Assembly: GCF_003097615.1 (NCBI RefSeq)
Contig: NZ_QCZG01000009.1
Span: 1-64,000 of the forward strand
Origin: Pueribacillus theae
Lineage (GTDB): Bacteria > Bacillota > Bacilli > Bacillales > UBA6769
DNA length: 64,000 nt
Direction of reading: 5' to 3'
Shown here: positions 16,923-25,996 of the stretch, one piece after another
Layout: every line of letters starts with the position of its first letter
How positions within the stretch are numbered: position 1 is the stretch's first letter
Made by a program: the position numbers and the translations under genes
The notes under the pieces: model-generated
The model's database searches: none
The model's input: the letters and a program-made list of their open reading frames with translations, nothing else
Told to the model about the DNA's origin: nothing

Positions 16923-17461
16923 GACCTTTCTCGTTTTAATTGTTCAGTTAATTTCAAGAAGGTTTCTTTATCTTTGTTATCAAGCGCTTCGTTTATTTTT
17001 TCGTATAGGCATTGCTCCCTATAGCTCGTTACCGCCTCGTCAAGAATCAAACCAGCCCAAATTTCATATTGTTTGGTTGGGTGAAGGCTTTCCGGTAAAA
17101 ATGGATTTTCTTCCATCACGACACTATACTGAGGGTTTTTGTTTGAATGTTGAAAATTAAGCTGGACAAAAACCTGTTCTTCAGGGTTTAAACGGATATC
17201 ATGAAAAGATTTTTCAACATCAGAAGTGACAATATTTTCTTTCAAAAAGCGAAAAGGAACTTCATTTGAACAAACGGTAGAGAGAATAATTGCTTTTGGG
17301 CAATATTCAGCCTTCTCTACAAAATGAAGATTTTCCATGACAAGGTCATCACTAATAAAGTAATTGATGAGCCAGACACATTCCCGCTTATGGAATCGAT
17401 AATTTTTTAAAAACCATTTTAGAAATTCTTTCTTCTCGGCAATCGAAATGGAGCTGTTCAT
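16910..17461 (-). CDS. ypiB: YpiB family protein (UPF0302) with IDEAL-type tail
   Basis: A 183-residue cytoplasmic protein. The UPF0302 domain (about 5-110) includes KKEFLKWFLKNYRFHKRECVWLI split over helices and FVQLNFQHSNKNPQYSVVMEENPFLP. A short C-terminal helical IDEAL-like domain (about 145-175, YEKINEALDNKDKETFLKLT) follows. Function unknown. AAAGGAGGGGTC precedes ATG 17461. Next to ypiA as in B. subtilis. Confidence 0.87.
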   Translation of the reverse strand: MNSSISIAEKKEFLKWFLKNYRFHKRECVWLINYFISDDLVMENLHFVEKAEYCPKAIILSTVCSNEVPFRFLKENIVTSDVEKSFHDIRLNPEEQVFVQLNFQHSNKNPQYSVVMEENPFLPESLHPTKQYEIWAGLILDEAVTSYREQCLYEKINEALDNKDKETFLKLTEQLKRERSSMQ

Positions 17462-17561
17462 GTAGACCCCTCCTTTTCAGCGCTTTTTAATCGCTCTTTA
17501 CATAAAAATTCTTTATATTTATTAAAAATCCTGCAAAAAAACAAGAATAAAATCAATCCAA

Positions 17562-18821
17562 TTAGCGATTTTCCATTTCCCAAACTAACTCCTCGAGATG
17601 GGTTAAACTACTGTCCATCTTTATTGCTTGAACAAAGCATGTTTTTGCTTCCTCGGTTTTCCCTTCTTCCATTAGAAAGCGGCCGTACTGCTCAAGAAAG
17701 TCACTATTGTTTTTAAAATGTGGATAGCTTGCGTCATAATACTTTCCAGCTTTTTCATATTCTTCATTTTTTTCGTAAGCTTCGGCGAGTTCCCAATCAA
17801 ATATCGGCTCGGTTTCTTCGATTTCTTTTAAATGAAGAATATGATTAATCATTTCATCATAACGCTCATCCCTTTTCAAGAGTGAAATGAACATTTGTGA
17901 GGCTCTAAATGATCCAGGATTCAATTGAAAAATTTTCTTTAAATTTTGTTCAGCAGATGATGGATCTCCTGATTTTAATGCAAGTTGGCTTAATTCCAGA
18001 TACAATTCTTCATTATGTTCGTCTTCTAACATGCCTTCTTCTAACACTGCCTTGGCTTCACTGGTGGCGCCAACCGCTTCATATGCTTTGGCCAATAACG
18101 GATAAAGTGTGCTATATTGCTTATCAGCTGATTTTAGCTTTTCTAGGGCTTGAATAGCAGCCTTATATTCCCCGGCTTTAAAAGCAGTATACCCAAAACG
18201 AAACAAACCGTCTAAATTAATTTCAGACTCTAACCCTTTTTCATAAAGAGGCAATGCTTTCTCAAACTCACCAATTAAGCTCAACGATTCAGCATAATGC
18301 AAATAAATAGAATGATCCGGAATAAATTCACTTTCATTAAGCACTTTTTCATAAAAAACATTCGCTTTATAAGGGTTACCCTGATTTAAGTAAAATTCAG
18401 CAAGACCGTACCAAATGACAGGTTCCGATGGTTCATAATCATAAGCTTCCATTAATTTTCTTTCAGCAACTTCCTCCAAACCTTGGGATTGATACAGATC
18501 AGCTAATAAAAGCAAAGCACTTAAATAATTTTCATCATTTTGCGTCACTTGATCTAACCGTTCCATTGCCCTTTCATCTTCGCCCAGCTCAATAAAACAC
18601 TCTGCTGAAAAAACAAGCAGTTCTCCATCATTTGGGAAACGTTGCAATAATTGAGATGTAATTTCTTCAGCTTTATCTAAAAAACCAAAATGTGCGTAAG
18701 TTTTCGCTGTTTCAAATAGCAAATTTTCATCATCGCTTGTTTTATATTGCTCTAATAAACCCAGCCCTTCAGAAATTGAACCTTCTTCAATCTTTTTTAT
18801 CGCTTTTTCGATGAAGTCCAT
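17562..18821 (-). CDS. ypiA: TPR-repeat protein YpiA
   Basis: A 419-residue protein built almost wholly from tetratricopeptide repeats: about ten helix pairs such as LLFETAKTYAHFGFLDKAEE, AVIWYGLAEF-type and LFRFGYTAFKAGEYKAAIQA. No signal peptide. Probably a scaffold for protein contacts; partners unknown. The synteny with ypiB/ypiF supports the name. Confidence 0.88.
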   Translation of the reverse strand: MDFIEKAIKKIEEGSISEGLGLLEQYKTSDDENLLFETAKTYAHFGFLDKAEEITSQLLQRFPNDGELLVFSAECFIELGEDERAMERLDQVTQNDENYLSALLLLADLYQSQGLEEVAERKLMEAYDYEPSEPVIWYGLAEFYLNQGNPYKANVFYEKVLNESEFIPDHSIYLHYAESLSLIGEFEKALPLYEKGLESEINLDGLFRFGYTAFKAGEYKAAIQALEKLKSADKQYSTLYPLLAKAYEAVGATSEAKAVLEEGMLEDEHNEELYLELSQLALKSGDPSSAEQNLKKIFQLNPGSFRASQMFISLLKRDERYDEMINHILHLKEIEETEPIFDWELAEAYEKNEEYEKAGKYYDASYPHFKNNSDFLEQYGRFLMEEGKTEEAKTCFVQAIKMDSSLTHLEELVWEMENR

Positions 18822-18875
18822 TGGTAAAGTCCTTTCTTCCTTTTCAATTTAACGATAATCTCTAATGGTGTCCTT

Positions 18876-18904
18876 ATTATAATGAAGTCTATTTATTTGA
18901 GCAA
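18876..18904 (-). promoter_or_regulatory. Probable promoter of ypiA
   Basis: On the minus strand TTGCTC (18899-18904), 17 bases, TATAAT (18876-18881). Strong -10, moderate -35. Confidence 0.55.
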
Positions 18905-19408
18905 CAATTACACGTTTTTCGGCATAATCAACTTGCATCTAAAAACGTATATTTATTCTATGCTTAGCAGTCAGTTGATATCATGTTTTTAATTTTTTAA
19001 AAAAGTTTGATACAATTAAGTTGACGAACTGGATATGACAGTTCCACAATCGGGCAAGATTGTTGCATAGGAATTTAGGGAGCTAGAGATTTATAGATAA
19101 ACGTTGAGGGAAATCATAATGAAGGGCTGATTTTTTTATGGATTGGTTTGCCAGTCATCATTCTGATTGCTTCAGGGAAAATTTTGTGGAGTGTTCTTTT
19201 CGCAGGGGAATCTGGCAAATCCATTATAATACCCGCAATACTAGGATTATTTATCTGTCAAGTAAAAAGTGATCACACTTTTTATAAAAAGTTGTACAGC
19301 ACAAAGGATGAATCCGTTTTGATCAAGCTTTTTTCAAAACGGATTTTTTTAATTATTATTGCTATCTATACAAAATGACGTTAAGGACCTTTTGTATAGA
19401 TCAAATTT
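18905..19408. other. Stretch without a confident gene at the islet edge
   Basis: About 500 bases between the ypiA promoter and the DUF1801 gene. It holds a hydrophobic plus-strand open frame around 19127-19378 (IGLPVIILIASGKILWSVLF) with no proper start and interrupted in function by a terminator, and a 44-codon frame 19138-19272 behind GAAGGG. Neither resembles a protein I know. A remnant of a short plus-strand transcription unit is the best reading. Confidence 0.35.
19311..19350 (+). terminator. Strong plus-strand terminator without a matching gene
   Basis: AATCCGTTTTG and CAAAACGGATT form a perfect 11-bp stem followed by TTTTTT. It points to a transcript coming from about 19020-19300 on the plus strand, where no annotated gene lies. 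Confidence 0.7.
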
Positions 19409-19834
19409 TCACATTGTCGCATCAATCCATTTATTTACAACCTTTCTAAGGTCATTTTCCTTAGATTTCACATCACTCATATCAGTAAATTTCACTATAG
19501 CTCTATCTCCAGTAGCCCACTCCAATAATCCGGTATTATCTACAAACAGAGGTTCCTTTTTTGCAGTATCTTTGACCTTAGTTCCACAGTGAAAGACCAG
19601 TCGAAAAAAACCTTTTCCATGGAGATTAAAGGTTATCCTATCATCATCATCAACACAGAAACTCGGTGCATTCCATTTGATTTTTTCAGTGATTCTGCTG
19701 TTTATTCCTAAAATGATTTTTCGAACTTCTGCTATTTCCTCTTTAAAGGGGTGTTCAAGGTTGTTCATAAATTTTGCTACCTGTTCGGGACCAGACAATT
19801 TCTCCTTTTCGCCAGTTTTTTTATTTGATGGCAT
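19409..19834 (-). CDS. DUF1801 (YdhG-like) domain protein
   Basis: A 141-residue soluble protein. GPEQVAKFMNNLEHPFKEEI, the KWNAPSFCVDDDDRITF core (conserved K-W-x-x-P-x-[FY]), LHGKGFFRLVFHCG and EWATGDRAIVKF match the DUF1801/YdhG fold. Biochemical role unknown. GGAGGGATAAAAGAAA precedes ATG 19834. It is the first of three genes inserted between ypiA and aroA relative to B. subtilis. Confidence 0.78.
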   Translation of the reverse strand: MPSNKKTGEKEKLSGPEQVAKFMNNLEHPFKEEIAEVRKIILGINSRITEKIKWNAPSFCVDDDDRITFNLHGKGFFRLVFHCGTKVKDTAKKEPLFVDNTGLLEWATGDRAIVKFTDMSDVKSKENDLRKVVNKWIDATM

Positions 19835-19957
19835 TTTCTTTTATCCCTCCATATTTTATTACTCTTCACATAGTACTTTTATAACGTGTTTTATTTGCGA
19901 ATAACGCTTTGATTTCTTTTCAATTGCTATCTTAAAAAATGTTTGCGTAAATGTTGG

Positions 19958-20013
19958 TTATTGCGCCCTACGTAGATTTTGCGTATTCCACACGATAATC
20001 CGAATACCCATTA
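19958..20013 (+). repeat. Left arm of 56-bp inverted repeat around the DUF3995 gene
   Basis: The arm includes GATTTTGCGTATTCCACACG and then ATAATCCGAATACCCATTA; it pairs with 20548-20603 on the opposite strand with roughly nine mismatches in 56. Its core is nearly exact. Confidence 0.85.
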
Positions 20014-20024
20014 AAGAAAGTCCC

Positions 20025-20492
20025 TCAATAGTTGAACATAGATTTTTTGCTTTTGATGGAAAAAAAGTAAAAAACTCCACCGATCATCCAAAAAGGTTCC
20101 CAGAAAATTAATCTCCAAAACGTTGCATATGAATCTAAATCAAAATCTAAAATATGAAACGTACTTAATGTGATTGTGACAAAATTAAGAAATCCATATA
20201 AGAACAATAAGACCCCTGCAATTTTCGCGACGGAAAAAAGAATTTTGGTTATTATAGGCTTCTTCCATTGAACAAGAAGCATTAACAATAATATTAACCC
20301 CAGTAATTTAATAAAACCAGTAAGCCAAACAATCAAGACGAACGAGGAAGAAGGGTTTAGGGACATCTCATAAATAGACCCTCCCAGAGATCGAACTCCA
20401 AGTAGGCCACCCATTGCCCAATAAAAGCTCATACCTGAAAAAAAAATCGTCCAAACAATTCCGAAAGCTATCATCCAATAATTCCTCTGCAT
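20025..20492 (-). CDS. DUF3995-type small membrane protein
   Basis: A 155-residue protein with four membrane segments: MIAFGIVWTIFFSGMSFYWA, SFVLIVWLTGFIKLLGLILL, ILFSVAKIAGVLLFLYGFLN and LIFWEPFWMIGGVFYFFSI. The FYWAMGGLLGVRSLGG loop and the order of segments resemble DUF3995 proteins. Function unknown. CGAGGAGTGTTTTCCA precedes ATG 20492. The gene is enclosed by a 56-bp inverted repeat, which suggests a small mobile or exchangeable cassette. Confidence 0.72.
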   Translation of the reverse strand: MQRNYWMIAFGIVWTIFFSGMSFYWAMGGLLGVRSLGGSIYEMSLNPSSSFVLIVWLTGFIKLLGLILLLMLLVQWKKPIITKILFSVAKIAGVLLFLYGFLNFVTITLSTFHILDFDLDSYATFWRLIFWEPFWMIGGVFYFFSIKSKKSMFNY

Positions 20493-20547
20493 TGGAAAAC
20501 ACTCCTCGATAATCGTTTTCCACTTTCCTCCTGATATTCATATAACA

Positions 20548-20603
20548 TAATGGGTAATCGGATTATCGTGTGGCATACGCAAAATCATCGTAATGTGCAA
20601 TAT
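20548..20603 (-). repeat. Right arm of 56-bp inverted repeat around the DUF3995 gene
   Basis: Its reverse complement includes GATTTTGCGTATGCCACACG and then ATAATCCGATTACCCATTA, matching the left arm at 19958-20013. Confidence 0.85.
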
Positions 20604-20657
20604 TTCGCCTTTTATTCAACAAAAGTACCCGATTGTTTAACACTGCAAGACCATGAA

Positions 20658-21179
20658 TCACAATCCTTTGATATCCTCAACAATTTCAGACAAATCATTG
20701 TCAAACTGGTGCCCGCGCCCATCTAACTTCCGAATAGTCGCCTTCGGGAGTTTTTCCGCATAATATGTAAGATGGGAAAAAGGTACGATTTCATCGTCGC
20801 GGCTATGGTAAAAGAAAATACTTGGCACCTTGTGAAGCTTTGAGGATGAGTCTTCTTGCAACACAGACTCGTCATATGGTGGTGCGATTAGGAACACGCC
20901 AGTAATGGTATTTGTCATCTCCTCTTCAGAAAGGTATTTCAACAAAACTGAACCTCCCACGGAGTGTCCAACAAGAAATACTTCACCATTTAGTGTGCTG
21001 AGGTCTTCTCCAATCTGAGCTTTCCATGTTTCATACTCAGGTTTTTCCTCATTAGGCATCCTAGGATACCGTACATCATATTCGGAACCAAGCACATCTT
21101 GCAGATATTCTGCTAATTTTCCATCTTCCTCGTATGCTCCCTGGCCTGCACCTTGAATGAATAACACGTGTTTTTGCAT
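20658..21179 (-). CDS. Small alpha/beta hydrolase (RBBP9/YdeN-like)
   Basis: A 173-residue serine hydrolase. The oxyanion segment lies in HVLFIQGAGQGAY, the nucleophile elbow is VGHSVGGSVLL (Ser), the acid is in HSRDDEIVPFSH (Asp) and the base in DGRGHQFDN (His), so the triad is intact. It resembles the short RBBP9/YdeN hydrolases; substrate unknown. AAAGGAGGGAGTAAACTAT precedes ATG 21179. Part of the islet between ypiA and aroA. Confidence 0.83.
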   Translation of the reverse strand: MQKHVLFIQGAGQGAYEEDGKLAEYLQDVLGSEYDVRYPRMPNEEKPEYETWKAQIGEDLSTLNGEVFLVGHSVGGSVLLKYLSEEEMTNTITGVFLIAPPYDESVLQEDSSSKLHKVPSIFFYHSRDDEIVPFSHLTYYAEKLPKATIRKLDGRGHQFDNDLSEIVEDIKGL

Positions 21180-21282
21180 ATAGTTTACTCCCTCCTTTGT
21201 TTTTTAAGTTTATCACGTAACGTCAGTAAAAATTTCTTCTCGATTGCTCATTAACTAGACCGTTGATGGGAGCTAGTTGAAT

Positions 21283-21305
21283 TTCCACACGATAATCCGA
21301 ATACC
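21283..21305 (+). repeat. Third copy of the islet repeat (23 bp exact)
   Basis: TTCCACACGATAATCCGAAT followed by ACC is identical to 19986-20008 of the left arm and in the same orientation. Confidence 0.85.
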
Positions 21306-21323
21306 AATTTATTTTCTTAAATA

Positions 21324-21366
21324 AAAAAACCTTGACAGAAAGTTGATAGCGCTTTCATGTCAAGGC
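21324..21366 (-). terminator. Terminator downstream of aroA, loop containing a cre-like site
   Basis: On the minus strand CCTTGACATGAAAG pairs with CTTTCTGTCAAGG (one unpaired base) and runs into TTTTTTTATTT. Between the arms, 21343-21358 reads TTGATAGCGCTTTCAT, a good match to the CcpA cre consensus. Confidence 0.7.
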
Positions 21367-21472
21367 CAAAACAAATAAATATGGATAGGAGTGGAGAGAA
21401 ACCATTACAATCTTTATTATACTTAATATTCACAAAAAAGCAAGACGATTTTTTATATTTCTTTTATTTTTT

Positions 21473-21510
21473 ATACTGTAGAAAAATAAGGGTTTATTTT
21501 TCTACAGTAT
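21473..21510. repeat. Perfect 17-bp inverted repeat after aroA
   Basis: ATACTGTAGAAAAATAA and TTATTTTTCTACAGTAT are separated by 4 bases, 9 bases past the aroA stop. No T-run follows on either strand. Confidence 0.8.
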
Positions 21511-21519
21511 GGCAAATTT

Positions 21520-22809
21520 CTAATTATTTTTTAGATTTGCTAAATCTGGAAAAAAGTCTGGATAGGATATGGAAATACAGCCTTCGTTTTGTAAGACAAC
21601 TTCCCCGGAAGCAACAAGGCTCGCAATCGCAAGCATCATGCCAATGCGGTGATCGCCCAAACTATCAACAGTTCCGCCATGTAAATTTGTTCTTCCTTCA
21701 ATAATCATTCCATCTTCAGTCGCCTCAATGTTAGCTCCCAAAAGGCGCAATTGATTGACTACTGCATCAATCCGATTCGTTTCCTTCACTTTAAGCTCTT
21801 CAGCATCGCTTATGACCATCTTTCCTTCAGCCTGTGTTGCAGCCAGAGCTAATATTGGAATCTCATCAATTAAACGCGGGATCAATTCGCCATTTATTTC
21901 GATATTTTTCAACGGAGATGATTTTATATGTAAATCAGCAACTGGTTCCCCGTTGATTTGCCGCTCATTTAACATCGTAATATTTGCTCCCATGGCTAAA
22001 AGAGCATCAACAATGCCGGATCGAGTCGGATTCATTCCAACGTCTGTTAAGGTTAGTTCACTGTCCTTTGTAATTAATGCTGTAACGATAAAAAACGCAG
22101 CGGATGAAATGTCAGCCGGTACTTGGATATTCGTTCCATGCAGCCGCTGATTCCCTTCTAAAGATACTGTTGTGTTCTCTCTTTTTAATTCAACGCCAAA
22201 AGCCGTGAGCATTCGTTCTGTATGATCCCTTGACAATGCCGGTTCTGTAATGGTTGTCACGCCATTTGCCTGCAAGCCCGCTAATAAGATTGCTGATTTT
22301 ACTTGGGCGCTTGCGACAGGCGATTCATATTCAATTCCTTTTAAGTTTCCACCTCGAACGGAAATTGGAGGGTAAGAACCATTTTTCCGGCCGTCAATGA
22401 CCGCTCCCATTTGGCGAAGCGGTTTTGCGACACGATCCATTGGCCGGGAGGCGATCGATTCATCCCCATATAAGACGGAATGAAACGGCCTTCCTGCAAG
22501 CAATCCTAGAAGAAGGCGATTTAATGTTCCTGAATTGCCAACATATAATACATCATTCGGTTCTTGGAGCCCTTCAAATCCGTTACCGACAACGATCACA
22601 TCTTCTTTCTCAATTTCGATAGGAACACCTAACTTCTTGAAGCATTTTATCGTATTGATACAATCTTCTCCGGGTAGAAATCCTTTGATTGTTGTTGTAC
22701 CATTGGCGACTGCACCTAACATAATCGAGCGGTGTGAAATCGACTTATCTCCAGGAACCTTTAGTTCCCCTTGTAAAGGCTGATTGGCAGGCGATAATCG
22801 TTTTCCCAT
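21520..22809 (-). CDS. aroA: EPSP synthase (5-enolpyruvylshikimate-3-phosphate synthase)
   Basis: Sixth step of the shikimate pathway (gene called aroE in B. subtilis). From ATG 22809 (AGGAGGGGGCC upstream) it has 429 residues. Visible motifs: [74 protein letters not shown] and DHRIGMML. The combination of GDKS, SAQVK, RDHTE and NPTR is that of class II EPSP synthases. It is the last gene of the aromatic supra-operon. Confidence 0.96.
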   Translation of the reverse strand: MGKRLSPANQPLQGELKVPGDKSISHRSIMLGAVANGTTTIKGFLPGEDCINTIKCFKKLGVPIEIEKEDVIVVGNGFEGLQEPNDVLYVGNSGTLNRLLLGLLAGRPFHSVLYGDESIASRPMDRVAKPLRQMGAVIDGRKNGSYPPISVRGGNLKGIEYESPVASAQVKSAILLAGLQANGVTTITEPALSRDHTERMLTAFGVELKRENTTVSLEGNQRLHGTNIQVPADISSAAFFIVTALITKDSELTLTDVGMNPTRSGIVDALLAMGANITMLNERQINGEPVADLHIKSSPLKNIEINGELIPRLIDEIPILALAATQAEGKMVISDAEELKVKETNRIDAVVNQLRLLGANIEATEDGMIIEGRTNLHGGTVDSLGDHRIGMMLAIASLVASGEVVLQNEGCISISYPDFFPDLANLKNN

Positions 22810-22834
22810 TGGCCCCCTCCTCTTCATCATCTGT

Positions 22835-23938
22835 TTAGTCAAGAATGTATGTTTCATAGCGATATTCACTTAAAAGAGTCTTTGCTTTTTGCCGTTCTGC
22901 TTCGCTGCGGAAGCTTAATCGAAGAACGCCTAGAATGTCCTCTCTCGTTTCAATGATTCTGATGTTCGTAATACTGATATCCCTTCCCCCAAGTATTCCG
23001 GTCACATGGGCAATGACACCTGGGTAGTCTTCCACGTCAACAAATAAATCGTAAAAAGAAGGAATTGCGCCTTTTGATCGTTCGGGAAGTTTATCGCGAA
23101 ATTGTTTTGCCGAGGAAAAATAGTCATAGATCTCGTTTTCGTCGGCTTTTTTAAGCATTTTCTTTACAGAGGTCATTTCTAATTCCCATTTTTCCAATAG
23201 TGAGAGCAAAACATCTCTATTATGTAACAAAATATCACGCCACATAATCGGGCTTGAAGATGCAATTCTCGTAATATCCCGGAAACCTCCTGCGGCAAAC
23301 CTTGAAATATTTTGTTCCTCTTCCTCCACATGCGCTAGTTGGTGAACGAGGGATGCAGCAATAATATGCGGGAAATGGCTAATTACTCCGACAAGCTTGT
23401 CATGCTGGGAGGGGCTCATTTCGATAAATGTTGCATTCGTTCCTTCAAGCCAATTTTTTAGGCCGTTGACGAATCTTTTTTGGCAATTTGTATCTGGTGT
23501 CAGAATGTAAAAAGCATTTTCAAATAGATGGGCTTTAGAGGCGATAACGCCGGATTTATGAGAACCGGCCATTGGATGCCCACCGATAAAAATGGCGTTT
23601 TTATTTTTTAAAACAGATGATTTATCAACGATTGATTTCTTTGTGCTCCCTACATCTGTAATGATGACATTTTCTTCTAAAGACAACATAGCAAGCTGAT
23701 CAATGATTTTCTCTGTTTGCTGTACAGGTGTGGCGATAATAATGAGAGAAGCGCCTTTTACACCTTCTTCCAACGAGTCAGTTATGTCATCAATAATATC
23801 CAACGACTTAGCCAATTTTGCCTGTGTCTCATCCACATCAAATCCAACAATTACCGCCTTATGCTTTTTTTTAATTGCTAAGGCAATGGATCCTCCAATC
23901 AGCCCTAATCCAATAATTAAAACCCGTTTCCCATCCAT
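22835..23938 (-). CDS. tyrA: Prephenate dehydrogenase with ACT domain
   Basis: NAD-dependent oxidative decarboxylation of prephenate to 4-hydroxyphenylpyruvate in tyrosine synthesis. The 367 residues comprise a Rossmann domain ([17 protein letters not shown]), catalytic region [49 protein letters not shown], and a C-terminal ACT domain (about 295-367, [18 protein letters not shown]) for tyrosine feedback. Lies between hisC and aroA. Confidence 0.95.
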   Translation of the reverse strand: MDGKRVLIIGLGLIGGSIALAIKKKHKAVIVGFDVDETQAKLAKSLDIIDDITDSLEEGVKGASLIIIATPVQQTEKIIDQLAMLSLEENVIITDVGSTKKSIVDKSSVLKNKNAIFIGGHPMAGSHKSGVIASKAHLFENAFYILTPDTNCQKRFVNGLKNWLEGTNATFIEMSPSQHDKLVGVISHFPHIIAASLVHQLAHVEEEEQNISRFAAGGFRDITRIASSSPIMWRDILLHNRDVLLSLLEKWELEMTSVKKMLKKADENEIYDYFSSAKQFRDKLPERSKGAIPSFYDLFVDVEDYPGVIAHVTGILGGRDISITNIRIIETREDILGVLRLSFRSEAERQKAKTLLSEYRYETYILD

Positions 23939-23953
23939 AAATAAACTCCTTAA

Positions 23954-25051
23954 TTAATCTCTCTCTTCATTTTCCAGCCATTGTGACAAACAATCAATAA
24001 TGCCTTGATTTTCTTCTTGGTTTCCGACTGTAATTCTAGCGGAAGTTGGAAAACCGAGCGCTTCGCCAGAACGTACAATATAACCATTTTTAAGTAAATA
24101 TTGAAATACTTCGTTACCTTTTCGTTTAAAATCGATCAAAATAAAGTTAGCCTGTGTCGGATAATAGTCTAACTTGTACTTACTGCAAAATGCATAAAAC
24201 TGCTCCAATCCCTCTCGGTTTTTCTTTCTGCAGTCTTGAATGTATTCTTGATCATCAAGAGCAGCAAGGGCGGCAGCCTGCGCAAGTGTCGATGTGTTAA
24301 ATGGCGGCCTGGCAGGATCTAAAGACTTAATGAGATTCGGATTGCCAACACCATAGCCAATTCTTAATGCAGCTAAACCATACGCTTTTGAAAAAGTTCG
24401 AAGCACCATCAAATTACGATATTCATTCAAAAGTGAAATCGTATCAGGGTAATCTTCTGCAACAACATATTCAAAATACGCCTCATCACTTACAACAAGG
24501 ACATGCTTTGGCACATTTTGCAAAAACGAGAGGAACCTTTCTTTATCAATATAGTTTCCAGAAGGATTGTTCGGATTACATACCCAAACGATTCTTGTAT
24601 TTTCATCAATTTGTGTAAGCATGCCATCTAAATCATGCTCTCCATTCATCAGTGGCACTTCACGAATTTCCGCACCTTCAATTAAAGCGTTATGTTTGTA
24701 TTGAGAAAATGAAGGGGTCGCCATTACGGTGTTTGTATCACTAGATAGCATGGCCCGGCACAAAATAAGAATCACTTCGTCAGTGCCGTTCCCAAAAATA
24801 AGTTGATCTTTGTCTACGTTAAGATGTTGCGCAACTTTTTCCCGAATTTGGAACGCATACCCATCTGGATAAATATGCAATGCATTCAGCTGTTCCTGAA
24901 TTGCCTGTTTCACTTTCTCTGAACAGCCAAAGGGATTTTCATTTGAAGCTAATTTGACGACTTTTTCTAACCCGAGTTCCCTTTGTACTTCTTCAATCGG
25001 CTTGCCCGGTTCATAAGGTTTTAAAGGGATTAATTGCTGTTTAATTTGCAT
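23954..25051 (-). CDS. hisC: Histidinol-phosphate / aromatic aminotransferase
   Basis: A 365-residue PLP aminotransferase used in histidine synthesis and, in Bacillus, for phenylalanine and tyrosine. Motifs: [51 protein letters not shown], and the PLP lysine in [17 protein letters not shown]. Placed between trpA and tyrA as in B. subtilis; GAGGAAGTGGAG precedes ATG 25051. The 110-base gap to trpA is structured. Confidence 0.95.
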   Translation of the reverse strand: MQIKQQLIPLKPYEPGKPIEEVQRELGLEKVVKLASNENPFGCSEKVKQAIQEQLNALHIYPDGYAFQIREKVAQHLNVDKDQLIFGNGTDEVILILCRAMLSSDTNTVMATPSFSQYKHNALIEGAEIREVPLMNGEHDLDGMLTQIDENTRIVWVCNPNNPSGNYIDKERFLSFLQNVPKHVLVVSDEAYFEYVVAEDYPDTISLLNEYRNLMVLRTFSKAYGLAALRIGYGVGNPNLIKSLDPARPPFNTSTLAQAAALAALDDQEYIQDCRKKNREGLEQFYAFCSKYKLDYYPTQANFILIDFKRKGNEVFQYLLKNGYIVRSGEALGFPTSARITVGNQEENQGIIDCLSQWLENEERD

Positions 25052-25087
25052 GGCTCCACTTCCTCTTTTTTACGATTAGCTGATACT

Positions 25088-25150
25088 CCCGCGGTTACGA
25101 TTTACTTTTCCGAGAAGCGGGTTTTCCTCAAGGGCAAAATCGCCCCCGCT
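25088..25150 (-). other. Structured trpA-hisC spacer
   Basis: GGGC/GCCC (25132-25145) is nested in AGCGG/CCGCT (25116-25120 with 25146-25150). The GCGGG at 25117-25121 can instead pair with CCCGC at 25088-25092. Two exclusive folds are therefore possible. No T-run is seen. Confidence 0.45.
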
Positions 25151-25162
25151 AAAATTCATTGA

Positions 25163-25996
25163 TCAGCGCCGGTCATTAACTAAGCGTCGATTAGGTTCCG
25201 TAAGCGAACAAACGTATTGGAACACCTCTTCCAGTGCTTCCATTCTCGTTTCCTCTTTAAGCAGTTTATTTTCCCGCTCACCAATTTGTTTTACAATTGC
25301 ACTCCCAACAATAACGCCGTCGCAATGATCTTTCAACTGTTCAATTTGCTCTGGCTGGGAAACACCGAAACCGACGGCTACAGGAATCTTTGCATACTTT
25401 CTTACATTGGTTAAAAAGGTGTACACAGATGGATGAAATTCACTTCTCGTTCCTGTCACTCCTAGTGATGACACACAATATAGAAACCCTTGGGCTTCAC
25501 TCACAATTTCCTTTAATCTCACTTCTGAAGTTGTTGGGGCTACGAGTGAAATGTATGTGATATTTTCAGCCTTGCACTTCTTTCTCAATTCTTCACTTTC
25601 TTCAAATGGCAAGTCAGGAACGAGTAACCCATCGACGTCATTTTCGCTCATTAACGCAAAAAAGCGTTCTAAACCTAATTGTAGCAAAAGATTATAATAA
25701 GTAAATATAACAACAGGGATTTTTAACCCTTTTTTTCGCATGCTGGATACAAGTGTAATCGCTTTTTCGAGTGTCATGCCTTTTTTTAGAGCCCGGGCTG
25801 ATGCTGCTTGGATAACGGGGCCATCTGCCAATGGATCAGAATACGGGATGCCAAGCTCTATTGCATCGGCACCGGCTGACTCCAATTTCAAAGCGAGTTC
25901 AATTGTCGTTTCATTATCTGGGTCACCCGCCACGATAAATGGTATAAATAAATTCTTTTTATTTTCCACATGCTCACTGAACCTCTTATTCATCAT
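25163..25996 (-). CDS. trpA: Tryptophan synthase alpha chain
   Basis: Cleaves indole-3-glycerol phosphate to indole, which passes to the beta chain. The 277-residue TIM barrel shows [20 protein letters not shown] with catalytic acids, [26 protein letters not shown] and [11 protein letters not shown] with the phosphate loop. Overlaps trpB by four bases; last trp gene. Confidence 0.96.
   Translation of the reverse strand: MMNKRFSEHVENKKNLFIPFIVAGDPDNETTIELALKLESAGADAIELGIPYSDPLADGPVIQAASARALKKGMTLEKAITLVSSMRKKGLKIPVVIFTYYNLLLQLGLERFFALMSENDVDGLLVPDLPFEESEELRKKCKAENITYISLVAPTTSEVRLKEIVSEAQGFLYCVSSLGVTGTRSEFHPSVYTFLTNVRKYAKIPVAVGFGVSQPEQIEQLKDHCDGVIVGSAIVKQIGERENKLLKEETRMEALEEVFQYVCSLTEPNRRLVNDRR

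Larger units (their letters stand above)
21180..21519. other. aroA downstream spacer with three structured elements
   Basis: No gene. It contains a third copy of the islet repeat (21283-21305), a terminator whose loop carries a cre-like sequence (21324-21366), and a perfect 17-bp inverted repeat (21473-21510). They are listed separately. Confidence 0.7.

Noticed and set aside
21357-21704. Plus-strand open frame of 115 codons
   Set aside because: More than half is antisense to aroA, and composition is unlike a protein; no homologue recognised.
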